Source of the DNA: Lysobacterales bacterium | GTDB taxonomy: Bacteria; Pseudomonadota; Gammaproteobacteria; Xanthomonadales; Marinicellaceae | Length of the DNA stretch: 64,000 nt | Direction of reading: 5' to 3' | Assembly: GCA_026982315.1 (NCBI GenBank) | Contig: JALSHI010000050.1 | Span: forward strand, 62,001 to 126,000 | Part shown: one piece after another, positions 8,972 through 17,549 of the stretch | Position numbering within the stretch: the stretch's first letter is position 1 | Layout of the letters: every line of letters starts with the position of its first letter | The notes under the pieces: model-generated | Told to the model about the DNA's origin: nothing | The model's database searches: none | What the model saw: only the letters and a program-made list of their open reading frames with translations | Translations under genes and position numbers: made by a program

Positions 8972-9675
8972 TTGTTGTTCCTTTTGGCGGCCTGGGCCCG
9001 TAATTGCGCGCGTCGTTCGGCGATTTTCCGGCGGATTTCTTCAGCGGAAATGCGGCTTTGTTGATTATTCGACTCACGGATGCGCCCGTGTTGTTTTGTT
9101 TGCGGGGCGCCGGATGGGCGTGTCGGCTTTGTTTTCCTGATCTCACCGGCGGGAAGACTTTTGTTAAACACATCCAGCTCCAGTTCCGCCTGTTTGCCTT
9201 CACCGGCTGTAAAAACAACCTTGCGCGGTTCAATGGCCGACAATACCCAGGCCCCCTGCGCCCCTTCCAGAGGCATGCCAGTAGAAAGGGTCAGGCGCTT
9301 GTTGGTTTGTGTGTCCAGAATAATGGCATAGCGGTCTTCCGGCATAATGACCACACTGGTCAGCCGGGCTTTCAGGTCCGTCACCGGCGCGGCTTCAGCC
9401 TCGGGTTTCGTTTCACCATCGTCCTCCAGGGCTTCTGGCTGGCGATCCGGATTTAGCAGCGGACGGGCAGTAATGGCTTCCAGCAAGGCTGGCCGTGAAG
9501 ATTCCTCCAACTGTTCCGGCTCCACACGCAAAGCCGGCAAAGCGGACAAGTCCACCGGCGTTGGTGATAAGGGCGGTGGTTGCCGCCCCCAGCCGGTTAT
9601 CTGCGCCATCACCAGCGCCAGTAACAGGCCGGATGCGCCCAGCAATATCAATGCCAGTGGGTTATTTTTTAGCAT
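8968..9675 (-). CDS. gspN: Type II secretion inner-membrane clamp protein, XpsN/GspC type
   Basis: The 235-residue bitopic protein has a short N-terminus, a membrane span at about residues 5-25, a Pro-rich periplasmic linker and a homology-region-like domain at about 95-165 (LTSVVIMPEDRYAIILDTQTNKRLTL). A basic Arg/Lys/Gln-rich tail follows. In Xanthomonas the gene in this place between M and D is xpsN, the functional counterpart of GspC, which contacts the secretin. No PDZ domain is seen. It overlaps gspM upstream by 14 bases and gspD downstream by four. The assignment rests on gene order plus architecture. Confidence 0.8.
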   Translation of the reverse strand: MLKNNPLALILLGASGLLLALVMAQITGWGRQPPPLSPTPVDLSALPALRVEPEQLEESSRPALLEAITARPLLNPDRQPEALEDDGETKPEAEAAPVTDLKARLTSVVIMPEDRYAIILDTQTNKRLTLSTGMPLEGAQGAWVLSAIEPRKVVFTAGEGKQAELELDVFNKSLPAGEIRKTKPTRPSGAPQTKQHGRIRESNNQQSRISAEEIRRKIAERRAQLRAQAAKRNNK

Positions 9676-10279
9676 CTTTGTTCTTTATCGGTTTGTTCAA
9701 GTAGGCATACAGGTCAAAGCGCACCTCCAGCATGCGGGGCTGCGGCTTGCCCCGCCGGTTGGGGCGGGTATAACGCTGCTCAATACGCAATTCATCCACA
9801 AACAAATCCGGGCGGTGTCGCTCCAGGTCGTTGAGCACCTGTGTCAAAATATCGTAACGGCAACGCAACCGTACCTTTAAAATCACTCGCTCAAACTGCT
9901 CCGGAGCGCGATCCCGGGTCAGCTGGTTGCTCAGAATCAGACAATCCTGGGCCTTGCTTGCGTGCCGCCCGACAATTTCTTTCAAGATCCGAATCAGCTC
10001 GGCCGCCGCCAGGTTGGCGGAATCCGCACTCAGGAAATGGTCGGAGTTCCCCGATTGTTCACGCACAATCCGCAAGCGTTTTTTCAGATCGGGAATACTG
10101 GCTGCCAGCCGTGCATATTTTTGCCGGGCCGCCAGGGCTTCGTCCAGTTGCTCATTTAACTGCCGGTGACGCTGGATAAAACCATCAAAGACCAAAAAAT
10201 AAACCGCCAACAACAGCAAGACCAGCAAACCCAAAGCATACCATTTGCCCTTACTGGGATCAGGAAGAAGCTGCATCAT
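9662..10279 (-). CDS. gspM: Type II secretion protein GspM
   Basis: The start is taken at the ATG at 10279, or the adjacent ATG at 10276, since GGAGA precedes them. A longer frame would lie deep inside gspL. The 205-residue protein has one membrane span at about residues 11-30 (ALGLLVLLLLAVYFLVF), a coiled segment, and a periplasmic ferredoxin-like domain. By family it partners GspL in the inner membrane platform that connects the ATPase to the pseudopilus. It overlaps gspL by 20 bases and gspN by 14 bases. Confidence 0.85.
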   Translation of the reverse strand: MMQLLPDPSKGKWYALGLLVLLLLAVYFLVFDGFIQRHRQLNEQLDEALAARQKYARLAASIPDLKKRLRIVREQSGNSDHFLSADSANLAAAELIRILKEIVGRHASKAQDCLILSNQLTRDRAPEQFERVILKVRLRCRYDILTQVLNDLERHRPDLFVDELRIEQRYTRPNRRGKPQPRMLEVRFDLYAYLNKPIKNKDAKK

Positions 10280-11411
10280 CGCTCTCCGCTGGTGGCTGCA
10301 TATGCAGGTAAATGGTGAATTTTTCCTTGCCCGGGTGTCTGGGATCCGGTTGCACCGCGCCCTTGACCTCCGGCGCATACCAGATTTTCGAGTCATTCAG
10401 CACAGGCACCAACTTGTTGGCATTTTCCGACAAGCCACTGATTTCCAGCCGCTCACGATTTAACAAAATGCGTTGCAAATAGGTGTCGTCAGGAATACGC
10501 CGGGTCAGCTCCGCCAGTATGGGCACCACGGCCGGCAAACGGGCCTTTTGCTGCTGAATGAAATTCGCCGCCACAATCGCCTGTTCAAGCTGATGTTGCA
10601 GTTGCCGCGCTTCCCGTGCCTGAACAAGCAACTGTTTTGACTGTTTTTCTAGCCGGGCCAAACGCGCCTGTTTGTTGGCCAGCGAATTCCACATACCTAA
10701 CGCCAGCAAAGCCAGAACGATGACTGTTAGCATCCAGTTCAAATGGGTTCGCACCTGACTTTTATGGCGACGGCGCTCCCGCGGCAGCAAGTTTACACCA
10801 ACCATGGAAGGCGGTGACTGTGTATCAGTGGCCACATCCACCACATCCACTGACAAACCCTTCTCCTTGAGCAAGCGCATATGCTTGTCAAACTCCACCT
10901 CGGGAATCACCACCACCTGCACTGTGATGGTCTCTTCCTGGCGGGCGGCATGTGGACTTTTCTCCAGTCGCCAGGCAAACCGCACTTGATCCGGGCTGAA
11001 GGGAACGAACCGATCCAGTTCATATTTGAGGACATTATCCAGGTTTTCCCGCGCAGCAGCCGGTAGCTGGATGTGGCGCACCAAAGCCTTGCCGACGGGC
11101 AATACGTAGACAATATCCGTGTCTACAGCCCCATCGTTTGCCAGTTCTTGCTGAACGCGCTGTGCCCAGTCTTCTGCCGCCAGGGGCTGCCAGTCACCGC
11201 CGGTTCCACGCCAAAGTGTTACTGAGGCTTCCGGGCCTGCCTGGTCACCCACAATCAACAATTGGCTTTTTTTTCGAAAAAGCCGTTCCCGCCATTTTTC
11301 CGGCAAAAGATTTTTTAATTCAGCACCCCACCACTGGAGAAATTCCCGTAGCGGCGAGTCCGCATACCAGTGGCGAAACTGGTTCAAATAAGCTTGATAG
11401 GATGTTGTCAT
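10260..11411 (-). CDS. gspL: Type II secretion protein GspL
   Basis: This 383-residue protein has a large cytoplasmic actin-like domain (about 1-230, including DIVYVLPVGKALVRHIQLPAA and LDNVLKYELDRFVPFSPDQV), a single membrane span near 240-260 (LNWMLTVIVLALLALGMW), a coiled coil, and a PilN/GspL-like periplasmic domain. GspL recruits the GspE ATPase to the inner membrane and pairs with GspM. The start codon overlaps the gspK stop as ATGA. Its length fits the family. An N-terminal extension of about 40 residues before the actin-like fold (LNQFRHWYADSPLREFLQWW) resembles the amphipathic start of XpsL-type proteins. Confidence 0.9.
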   Translation of the reverse strand: MTTSYQAYLNQFRHWYADSPLREFLQWWGAELKNLLPEKWRERLFRKKSQLLIVGDQAGPEASVTLWRGTGGDWQPLAAEDWAQRVQQELANDGAVDTDIVYVLPVGKALVRHIQLPAAARENLDNVLKYELDRFVPFSPDQVRFAWRLEKSPHAARQEETITVQVVVIPEVEFDKHMRLLKEKGLSVDVVDVATDTQSPPSMVGVNLLPRERRRHKSQVRTHLNWMLTVIVLALLALGMWNSLANKQARLARLEKQSKQLLVQAREARQLQHQLEQAIVAANFIQQQKARLPAVVPILAELTRRIPDDTYLQRILLNRERLEISGLSENANKLVPVLNDSKIWYAPEVKGAVQPDPRHPGKEKFTIYLHMQPPAESDDAASS

Positions 11412-12310
11412 AAATGTTCGTTATCGCGCCAACGCATGACCTGAAACGGCTTGCCCTGTATCGTACCACCCAACCGGATAGTCGCATCCAGCTCAGCCTG
11501 ATGGCCATTGGGCAGGGTGGCTTTTGAGCGCACACTATACGCCAAACCGCCGCCGCGCGCCACCGCCGTTTGGCCATTGGGCAAGAGCGGCAAAGGGTCT
11601 CCATATTCAGTCTGCTGCCGCTGTTCGATAAAATCCCGGGCCTCATCCTCCGAAATATCCGGCAAGGCGCGCAGGGCCTCCAGTGGGGCCGTGGCCAGAT
11701 TGATGCCAGCGTTGCGCGAGTATACGGTAATCGCCGGTTCAATCTTGCGGTAAATGTCATAGCTCATGCCCATGACTTGCTGAAGCTCCTGCACGGTGTC
11801 AAATGGCGCATCCTTGGCGCCATATGGATAACCGGCTGCCGCATAGTCATCATCTTCGGCGCCCAACGGCCGGACCGCATCATCACCATCAACCCAATCA
11901 CCCATGGCATCCACCAGTGCCGCGGCTTCATCTTCATTCAGGCCGGCAGAAACAAACAGGCCTTTGAGCAAATCCACATTGGCGTTATTGATGTTGATTT
12001 TGCCGGATTCATCGGTGATCCGGATTTCGACGCTGATATCGTCCAGCTTCATGGTGTAGGGCCGGCCATCGGCCACCCAGCGGCTTTGCGGGTCGGGATT
12101 ACGCAGTTCGTAAACGGCCCGATTGAGCCCGGCTTCAGCGGCATAACGGGCGCGGGTGTTGTCAAATTCCAGCCGCGATTGCAGATTTTCCGTGCGCGAT
12201 GACAAGGTAAAACTGGCCGCCAGCACTGTCAAAATCATAATCATCCACAGCACCAGCACCAGCACCATGCCATCTTGTTTTGCAGAATACATGCGCACTG
12301 GAAAATTCAT
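11408..12310 (-). CDS. gspK: Type II secretion minor pseudopilin GspK
   Basis: The 300-residue minor pseudopilin has the short leader and hydrophobic helix DGMVLVLVLWMIMIL, lacks Glu at position +5 as is normal for GspK, and has the conserved ARYAAEAGLNRAVYEL segment. The large alpha domain typical of the family includes SGKININNANVDLLKG and ATAPLEALRALPDI. GspK caps the pseudopilus tip with GspI and GspJ. It starts four bases inside gspJ (ATGA) and ends four bases inside gspL. Confidence 0.92.
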   Translation of the reverse strand: MNFPVRMYSAKQDGMVLVLVLWMIMILTVLAASFTLSSRTENLQSRLEFDNTRARYAAEAGLNRAVYELRNPDPQSRWVADGRPYTMKLDDISVEIRITDESGKININNANVDLLKGLFVSAGLNEDEAAALVDAMGDWVDGDDAVRPLGAEDDDYAAAGYPYGAKDAPFDTVQELQQVMGMSYDIYRKIEPAITVYSRNAGINLATAPLEALRALPDISEDEARDFIEQRQQTEYGDPLPLLPNGQTAVARGGGLAYSVRSKATLPNGHQAELDATIRLGGTIQGKPFQVMRWRDNEHL

Positions 12311-13011
12311 CGCAAGGCTTGATCCTGAAGTAACAATTGCAAGGGCACATGGCTGCGTGTGGCGGCATTATCCAGCTTCAGGGTCACCTGAAATTCCGGC
12401 CAGCGCACCGGAGACGCCTTGTCAGCTTCCAGATCCAGGCGCACCATCAACGGCGCCTTTCCCGCTTCATCCCATTGATTAAGCCAGTCAGTCGGCTCGC
12501 CTTCCTCATCCAGACCAATAAAAGAAAAACCACCGCCGGAAAGGTTTTCCAGCAAAATCACCGGTTCCTGTTCCGAGTCGTTGAGGAAAGTCCGGGGGTC
12601 AAACCGGTCCGACAGCAACCAATGTTTGAATTGCAGGGTTTTGCCACCGGCGCCATCAACCAGCTCGATGAGCTGGACGTGTGGGCCACCGGCTCCCAGG
12701 TATCCGGGCATGGGGGCCACAAACAAAACATGGTTGCGATCCCCCTCAAACAGGACGAACTCACCTTCGTCATTTTGCTTGAAGGCCAGGGGCAAGGCCC
12801 GGGAAATCTGGCGACGTAATAATTCCTGCACCACGCGCACCTCATTCGTGGCGGTAATGCGTTTTTCCCCTTTGTTCACCAGGCGGCGGCTGGAGTTGAT
12901 GCCACTAAAAACCAGCATCATAATCAGGGAAACCAGGGTCATGGCCACAATCACTTCGATCAGTGTGAAACCGGCATGACGGTTTGATATGGATAGGCTT
13001 AAAACGCGCAT
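12307..13011 (-). CDS. gspJ: Type II secretion minor pseudopilin GspJ
   Basis: The 234-residue prepilin-like protein has the class III signal motif HAGFTLIEVIVAMTLVSLIMM, with cleavage before Phe and Glu at +5. The globular domain fits GspJ in length and position. It belongs to the pseudopilus tip complex. It starts one base into the stop of gspI (TAATG) and ends overlapping gspK by four bases. Confidence 0.92.
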   Translation of the reverse strand: MRVLSLSISNRHAGFTLIEVIVAMTLVSLIMMLVFSGINSSRRLVNKGEKRITATNEVRVVQELLRRQISRALPLAFKQNDEGEFVLFEGDRNHVLFVAPMPGYLGAGGPHVQLIELVDGAGGKTLQFKHWLLSDRFDPRTFLNDSEQEPVILLENLSGGGFSFIGLDEEGEPTDWLNQWDEAGKAPLMVRLDLEADKASPVRWPEFQVTLKLDNAATRSHVPLQLLLQDQALR

Positions 13012-13451
13012 TACCGGCGCCCCTCGCTAAAATCAGGCACTTGCGCGCGCAAGGTCACAAAATGCGCTGACCGGGTTTTGTTGCGGTCGCGCCAGCTTAG
13101 GGTTAAATCTACCCGGAACAAGTCCACCGGCGGCGCAGCCAGTTGCATATCATTGTCATAAGGCGCATCAAAAGGCGTAATCTGCAACTCCCAAGTGGTG
13201 CCATCAGCAAAACGTCCGTGGCTGGCACCTTCTGCAACCGGCTCCAAAATACCCACTTCATCCATTTTGCTTTGGGCCAACAGAGCGATTTGGGTCTGCC
13301 GGGATGACTTGATGGTATTGCGGGCCGCACCGGTAATGACTTCCATCACAACCGCAAAGGCGAGGACAAAAACCACAAAGGCAACCAGGATTTCGAGCAA
13401 GGTAAATCCACTTTGCTGCTGTGTTGACGGGATTGGTTGAGAGACTTCCAT
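13011..13451 (-). CDS. gspI: Type II secretion minor pseudopilin GspI
   Basis: From the ATG at 13451 the product is about 146 residues, with the prepilin motif QSGFTLLEILVAFVVFVLAFAVV near its start. The frame is open to an ATG at 13526, but that would overlap gspH by 61 bases. No good SD precedes 13451, and a GTG at about 13466-13463 is another option, so the start is uncertain. The small globular domain contains the SQMDEV-like segment (LLAQSKMDEVG) characteristic of GspI. It is part of the tip complex with GspJ and GspK. Confidence 0.85.
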   Translation of the reverse strand: MEVSQPIPSTQQQSGFTLLEILVAFVVFVLAFAVVMEVITGAARNTIKSSRQTQIALLAQSKMDEVGILEPVAEGASHGRFADGTTWELQITPFDAPYDNDMQLAAPPVDLFRVDLTLSWRDRNKTRSAHFVTLRAQVPDFSEGRR

Positions 13452-13465
13452 GGGCTTTTTGACCA

Positions 13466-13930
13466 CTATTCGCTCAATTGGTGCGCCCGAATTTCTCCGG
13501 TTAGCCAGTTGACGTTGATGCGCCACTCGCGGTCCTTGTAACGCAAGGTGATGCGTCCACCGGTGGAACTGCCATCAGAAAAAAAACGGATGCCCGCATG
13601 GTCGTCATCGACAATCTCCGAATCCGCCGTGTACAGCCCCAACTCCATGTTTTCGGGAATTTTAACCGGCTTCTTCCCCGGCGCCTGATAGCTTTTCTGG
13701 CGTAAGTCAAATGTGATTTGCTTGGGCTTGCCCTTGGCAATGGCCTGGCCGCGGGTGTATTTCATGGCCGCCACCAAGTCACGGGAGACCGCCCGGACCT
13801 GGGCGTTTTTCAGGCTACGGCTGACATTCATGGCCACCACGGAGGCCACCAGCGCCAGCATCACCATCACCACCATCACTTCCACCAGGGAAAACCCGGC
13901 GCTGCCACGGTGGCCTTGTGGCCGCTTCAT
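13466..13930 (-). CDS. gspH: Type II secretion minor pseudopilin GspH
   Basis: The ATG at 13930 is preferred over the GTG two codons upstream because AAGGTG lies at SD distance. The product is 154 residues, with the prepilin motif SAGFSLVEVMVVMVMLALVAS and Glu at +5, then a GspH-type globular domain with GIRFFSDGSSTGGRITL, a hallmark of the family. It sits between the major pseudopilin gene and gspI, in standard order. Confidence 0.92.
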   Translation of the reverse strand: MKRPQGHRGSAGFSLVEVMVVMVMLALVASVVAMNVSRSLKNAQVRAVSRDLVAAMKYTRGQAIAKGKPKQITFDLRQKSYQAPGKKPVKIPENMELGLYTADSEIVDDDHAGIRFFSDGSSTGGRITLRYKDREWRINVNWLTGEIRAHQLSE

Positions 13931-13975
13931 CCCCACCTTGCCGGTTGCCTGCAGCCTGAAGCTGACAAAGACGGT

Positions 13976-14386
13976 TTATTCGTTACTGCACACATCCGCA
14001 TCGTACTTGCTGCCGCCGGGGCTTTTGTCCTTGCCGTAAGAGCAGAAAATAATCTCGCTGTCGCCTTCGCGCATGGTGATGGGTTGTCCCCAGGGATCTT
14101 TGAGCATTTTTTCTTTCACATACGGACCGCTCCACATGGCATCTCCGGTGTCGCGCACCAAGTCTTCCGGGCTGTTGGGCAAATGACCGGTATCCAGGTA
14201 AAACTCCTGGGCCGCCTGCTCCAGTTTGCTCACCTGGATTTTGGCCGCTTGCCAGTTGGCTTTTTCCTTGCCCTTGAACACATTTTTGGCAACCAGCGCC
14301 ATGATAGTGGCCAGTATGGCCATCACCACCAGCACTTCAATCAAGCTGAAGCCCCGGGCTTCACGTCGTCGCATTGGATTTTTCAT
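13976..14386 (-). CDS. gspG: Type II secretion major pseudopilin GspG
   Basis: The 136-residue major pseudopilin starts after an AGGAAAG SD element. It has the prepilin motif ARGFSLIEVLVVMAILATIMA, the DPWGQPI segment, and a C-terminal loop SYGKDKSPGG...DADV that matches the calcium-binding site of GspG. It polymerises into the pseudopilus that pushes substrates through the secretin. A Cys pair in the C-terminal loop (FCSYG and DVCSN) could form a disulfide. Confidence 0.95.
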   Translation of the reverse strand: MKNPMRRREARGFSLIEVLVVMAILATIMALVAKNVFKGKEKANWQAAKIQVSKLEQAAQEFYLDTGHLPNSPEDLVRDTGDAMWSGPYVKEKMLKDPWGQPITMREGDSEIIFCSYGKDKSPGGSKYDADVCSNE

Positions 14387-14463
14387 TATTCTTTCCTCTC
14401 AAAGTCAGCAATCAAAGTGTGTTTTGCGGTTTGTTCTGATGCAGTCTGCAAAGCTCGGTTTTC

Positions 14464-15672
14464 TCAGGTCATCAGGTCGTTCATGCCCAGCATGGCCAGC
14501 AAAATAGCGAACACAATCAGCGCGATCAAGCCTGCCAGAATCAGCACCGTAGCAGGCACCAGCACCGACAACATGCGGTCAACGGTCGTTCTAACCTCGC
14601 CATCGTAAGTATTAGCGGTTTTCAGCAGCATTTCGTCCAGTTTGCCAGTTTCTTCACCCACCGCAATCAGTTGCTGGGCCAAGCGGGGAAAATACTCTGC
14701 ATCGGACAGGGCATCGGCCAGCGCCTCACCATGTTTGACCCGTTCGGCCGCCGTGTCCACGGCTTCAACCAGCACCTGGTTATTCATGACATTTTTGGCG
14801 ATGCCCAATCCGCTCAGCAAAGGCACTCCGCTGTTGAGCAAAGTCCCCAGGGTGCGGGTAAAACGCGCCGTTTCCAAACGTTGAATCAGATCGCCAAACA
14901 GTGGAACGCGCAGCTTACGGGCATCCCACTGGTACCGGAACTTGGGGTCTTCCAGCCGTTGCCGCAGCAGCAGCGTCACTGCCACCACAGCAACGACCAA
15001 AACCCACCAGTAGCCTACAACAATATTGGCCGCGCCCAAAACGATTTGCGTAAGCATCGGCATCTGCATGCCGGATTCTTCAAACATGGGCTGAAAACTC
15101 GGCACCACCTTGCCCAACAGGATAAACAGCGAGCCCACCGCCAGCACCAGCAGAATCGCCGGGTAAATCATGGCTGACAACACCGAGTCCTTGAGCGCCT
15201 TGCTGCGCGCCTGGTAATCGCTCAAGCGTTGCAGGGTCTTTTCCAGCGTGCCGCCCATTTCACCAGCGCGAACCATATTGACGTACAGCTTGGAAAAAAC
15301 ATGCTGCTCTGCCAGCGCATCGGACAAGTTCCCCCCGCCGCGAACTTTGTCACGAATGGCCTTGATCATGGCATGCAGGCGTTCATCATCCGCCAAATCC
15401 AGCATGACCGACAACGAGCGGTCCAACGGCATGCCGGAAGTCAGCAATGTGGCAAGCTGGTCGGTAAATTCCCCAACCTGTTTCTGGGTGATGCTGCGGC
15501 GGGAAAGGCGAAAGTTTTGCCAGGAAAAGCCTTCTCCCATGCGGCTGGCAGAAAGCGGCAGATTACCGGCTTCCTGGATTTTGGCGATGACTTCCGCCTC
15601 ACTGGCGGCTTCCATCTGGCCTTCAACCGGTTCGCCAGCGGGTGTCAAGGCCTTGTAAAGATACTGGGCCAT
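14464..15672 (-). CDS. gspF: Type II secretion inner membrane platform protein GspF
   Basis: The ATG at 15672 has a perfect AGGAGG element nine bases upstream and gives 402 residues; an earlier in-frame ATG lies inside gspE. Two repeated T2SSF domains are visible (about 65-190 and 270-390) with motifs MVRAGEMGGTLEKTLQRLSDY and IAVGEETGKLDEML. Three membrane spans lie near 170-190, 215-240 and 375-400. GspF is the polytopic core of the platform that works with the GspE motor. It follows gspE by four bases. Confidence 0.95.
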   Translation of the reverse strand: MAQYLYKALTPAGEPVEGQMEAASEAEVIAKIQEAGNLPLSASRMGEGFSWQNFRLSRRSITQKQVGEFTDQLATLLTSGMPLDRSLSVMLDLADDERLHAMIKAIRDKVRGGGNLSDALAEQHVFSKLYVNMVRAGEMGGTLEKTLQRLSDYQARSKALKDSVLSAMIYPAILLVLAVGSLFILLGKVVPSFQPMFEESGMQMPMLTQIVLGAANIVVGYWWVLVVAVVAVTLLLRQRLEDPKFRYQWDARKLRVPLFGDLIQRLETARFTRTLGTLLNSGVPLLSGLGIAKNVMNNQVLVEAVDTAAERVKHGEALADALSDAEYFPRLAQQLIAVGEETGKLDEMLLKTANTYDGEVRTTVDRMLSVLVPATVLILAGLIALIVFAILLAMLGMNDLMT

Positions 15673-15676
15673 GCGC

Positions 15677-17494
15677 CTATCCCTCCTGCGTGACCCGTAA
15701 GACTTCCTCAAAACTGGTCACGCCGTCCAGACACTTTTGCAGGCCATCGTCATACATGGTCAGCATGCCTTCCGCCACGGCCTGTTTCTGGATTTCTCCG
15801 GCCGTGGCCTGTTGCATGACCAGGCGGCGAATGGGGTCGGACATTTCCAGAAATTCGAGAATCGATACCCGTCCCTTGTAACCCGTAGGATTTTCATCAG
15901 AGGGTTTGGGCCGGTAGAAATGCACCGGGCCCTCATTGGTAAAACGGTGCAGGCCCAGCTCCTGCACCATTTCCGGCAGCAGGGGGTATTTTTCCTTGTT
16001 TTCGTCCAGCCGCCGCACCAGGCGCTGAGCCAGAATGCCGTTGATGGTGGAAGTGAGCAGATAGTCTTCCACGCCCATATCAAGCATGCGGGTAATGCCC
16101 CCGGCGGCATTATTGGTGTGAATGGTGGACAACACCAGGTGCCCGGTCAACGCTGACTGAATGGCGATACGGGCGGTTTCCAGGTCACGCATTTCACCAA
16201 TCATGATGACATCCGGGTCCTGGCGCACAATGGCGCGCAAAGCGGAGGAAAAGTCCAGACCGATATCCGGCCGGGCCTGAATCTGGTTAATGCCGGCCAG
16301 TTGATATTCAACCGGATCTTCCACGGTGATTATCTTCCGCTCCTCGGTGTTCAGGTGCTGCAAAGCGGTGTACAGGGTTGTGGTCTTTCCCGAGCCGGTG
16401 GGGCCGGTGACCAGAATAATGCCGTGGGGCAAATTCAGCACCTTCATGAACCGCTGCAGCAGTTGATCGGAAAACCCCAGTTTGTGAAAGTCAAAAACGA
16501 TATTTTCCCGGTCGAGTATCCGCATGACCACCGATTCACCGTAGGCGGTGGGCACCGTTGAGACGCGCAAATCCAGCTCCTTGCCTTGCACCCGCAGCAT
16601 GATGCGGCCATCCTGGGGCAAGCGGCGCTCGGCAATATTGAGCTTGGCCATGATTTTGATGCGGCTGATCACCGCAGCGGTGGAACGCGCCGGTGGCGAC
16701 TCCACTTCATGCAAAACGCCGTCGATGCGATAACGCACCTTGAGGCGGTTTTCAAAGGGTTCAATGTGAATATCCGAAGCCCGCTGTTCAACAGCCCGCT
16801 GCATAATCAGGTTCACCAGGCGAATGACAGGGGCTTCCGAAGCCATGTCCCGCAAGTGGTCAACGTCTTCTTCTTCGCCCCGTTCTCCCTCACCCAGGTT
16901 TTCGACAATTTGCCCCATGGAGGACTTGCCGCCGCCAAAGTATTTTTCTATGGCGTTTTCGACATCCGATGGCATGCCAACCTTGATTTTCAGCGGCTTG
17001 TCGGTGGCCAGTTGCAATGACTGCACGGTAAAGTCGTCATACGGGTAAACCATGCTGACTTCCAGCCCGGTTTCATCTTCCTGCAGCGGCACAAATTGCT
17101 GTTCACGCATAAATCGCACCGGAATCTCCGAAACCAGGCTGGCGCTTTCCGGATAGTCCTTTTCTGTGGCCAGGGGCAGCTCCATCAACTCACTGATGGC
17201 TTGGGCCACATCCCGCTCGGAGACCAGACCCAGGCGCGCCAGTAGCGGCAACAAGCGGGTATTCAGACTTTCATTGAAAAGACGCTGGCCGCGCGCCAGG
17301 TCTTCCTCTCGCAGTTTGCCATTGGCAATAAGGTGCTGGCAGACCTTATGCTCAAAAGCCGCCTGCGGCGATAGTTCCGGGGCTGTTTCAGCAGGAACGT
17401 GCGCCTCTTCTGCTGCCGGCTCCGGCCTGTCCTGTAGACGCTGGCGGGTTTCCATCCGGGTCGGTTCAGGGTGAGTGTCAGTGGATTCAGTCAT
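15677..17494 (-). CDS. gspE: Type II secretion ATPase GspE
   Basis: This 605-residue secretion ATPase has an N-terminal N1E domain (about 45-200), Walker A GPTGSGKT at 364-371, an Asp box with DGR near 295-297, Walker B VIMIGEMRD around 429-437, and the His box STIHTN near 456-461. Most GspE and PilB proteins carry a tetracysteine zinc domain after the ATPase core. Here the region at about 495-550 (RRLDENKEKYPLL...GYKGR) has no Cys pairs, although GYKGR, the end of that element, is kept. It drives pseudopilus assembly from the cytoplasm. It is the first gene of the operon; no clear promoter was identified in the short gap upstream. Confidence 0.95.
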   Translation of the reverse strand: MTESTDTHPEPTRMETRQRLQDRPEPAAEEAHVPAETAPELSPQAAFEHKVCQHLIANGKLREEDLARGQRLFNESLNTRLLPLLARLGLVSERDVAQAISELMELPLATEKDYPESASLVSEIPVRFMREQQFVPLQEDETGLEVSMVYPYDDFTVQSLQLATDKPLKIKVGMPSDVENAIEKYFGGGKSSMGQIVENLGEGERGEEEDVDHLRDMASEAPVIRLVNLIMQRAVEQRASDIHIEPFENRLKVRYRIDGVLHEVESPPARSTAAVISRIKIMAKLNIAERRLPQDGRIMLRVQGKELDLRVSTVPTAYGESVVMRILDRENIVFDFHKLGFSDQLLQRFMKVLNLPHGIILVTGPTGSGKTTTLYTALQHLNTEERKIITVEDPVEYQLAGINQIQARPDIGLDFSSALRAIVRQDPDVIMIGEMRDLETARIAIQSALTGHLVLSTIHTNNAAGGITRMLDMGVEDYLLTSTINGILAQRLVRRLDENKEKYPLLPEMVQELGLHRFTNEGPVHFYRPKPSDENPTGYKGRVSILEFLEMSDPIRRLVMQQATAGEIQKQAVAEGMLTMYDDGLQKCLDGVTSFEEVLRVTQEG

Positions 17495-17549
17495 GCAGTT
17501 TTGTGCCTGTGTGCTTTTCTTCTGTGACGCGTTTTATTGGCATCGGTGG

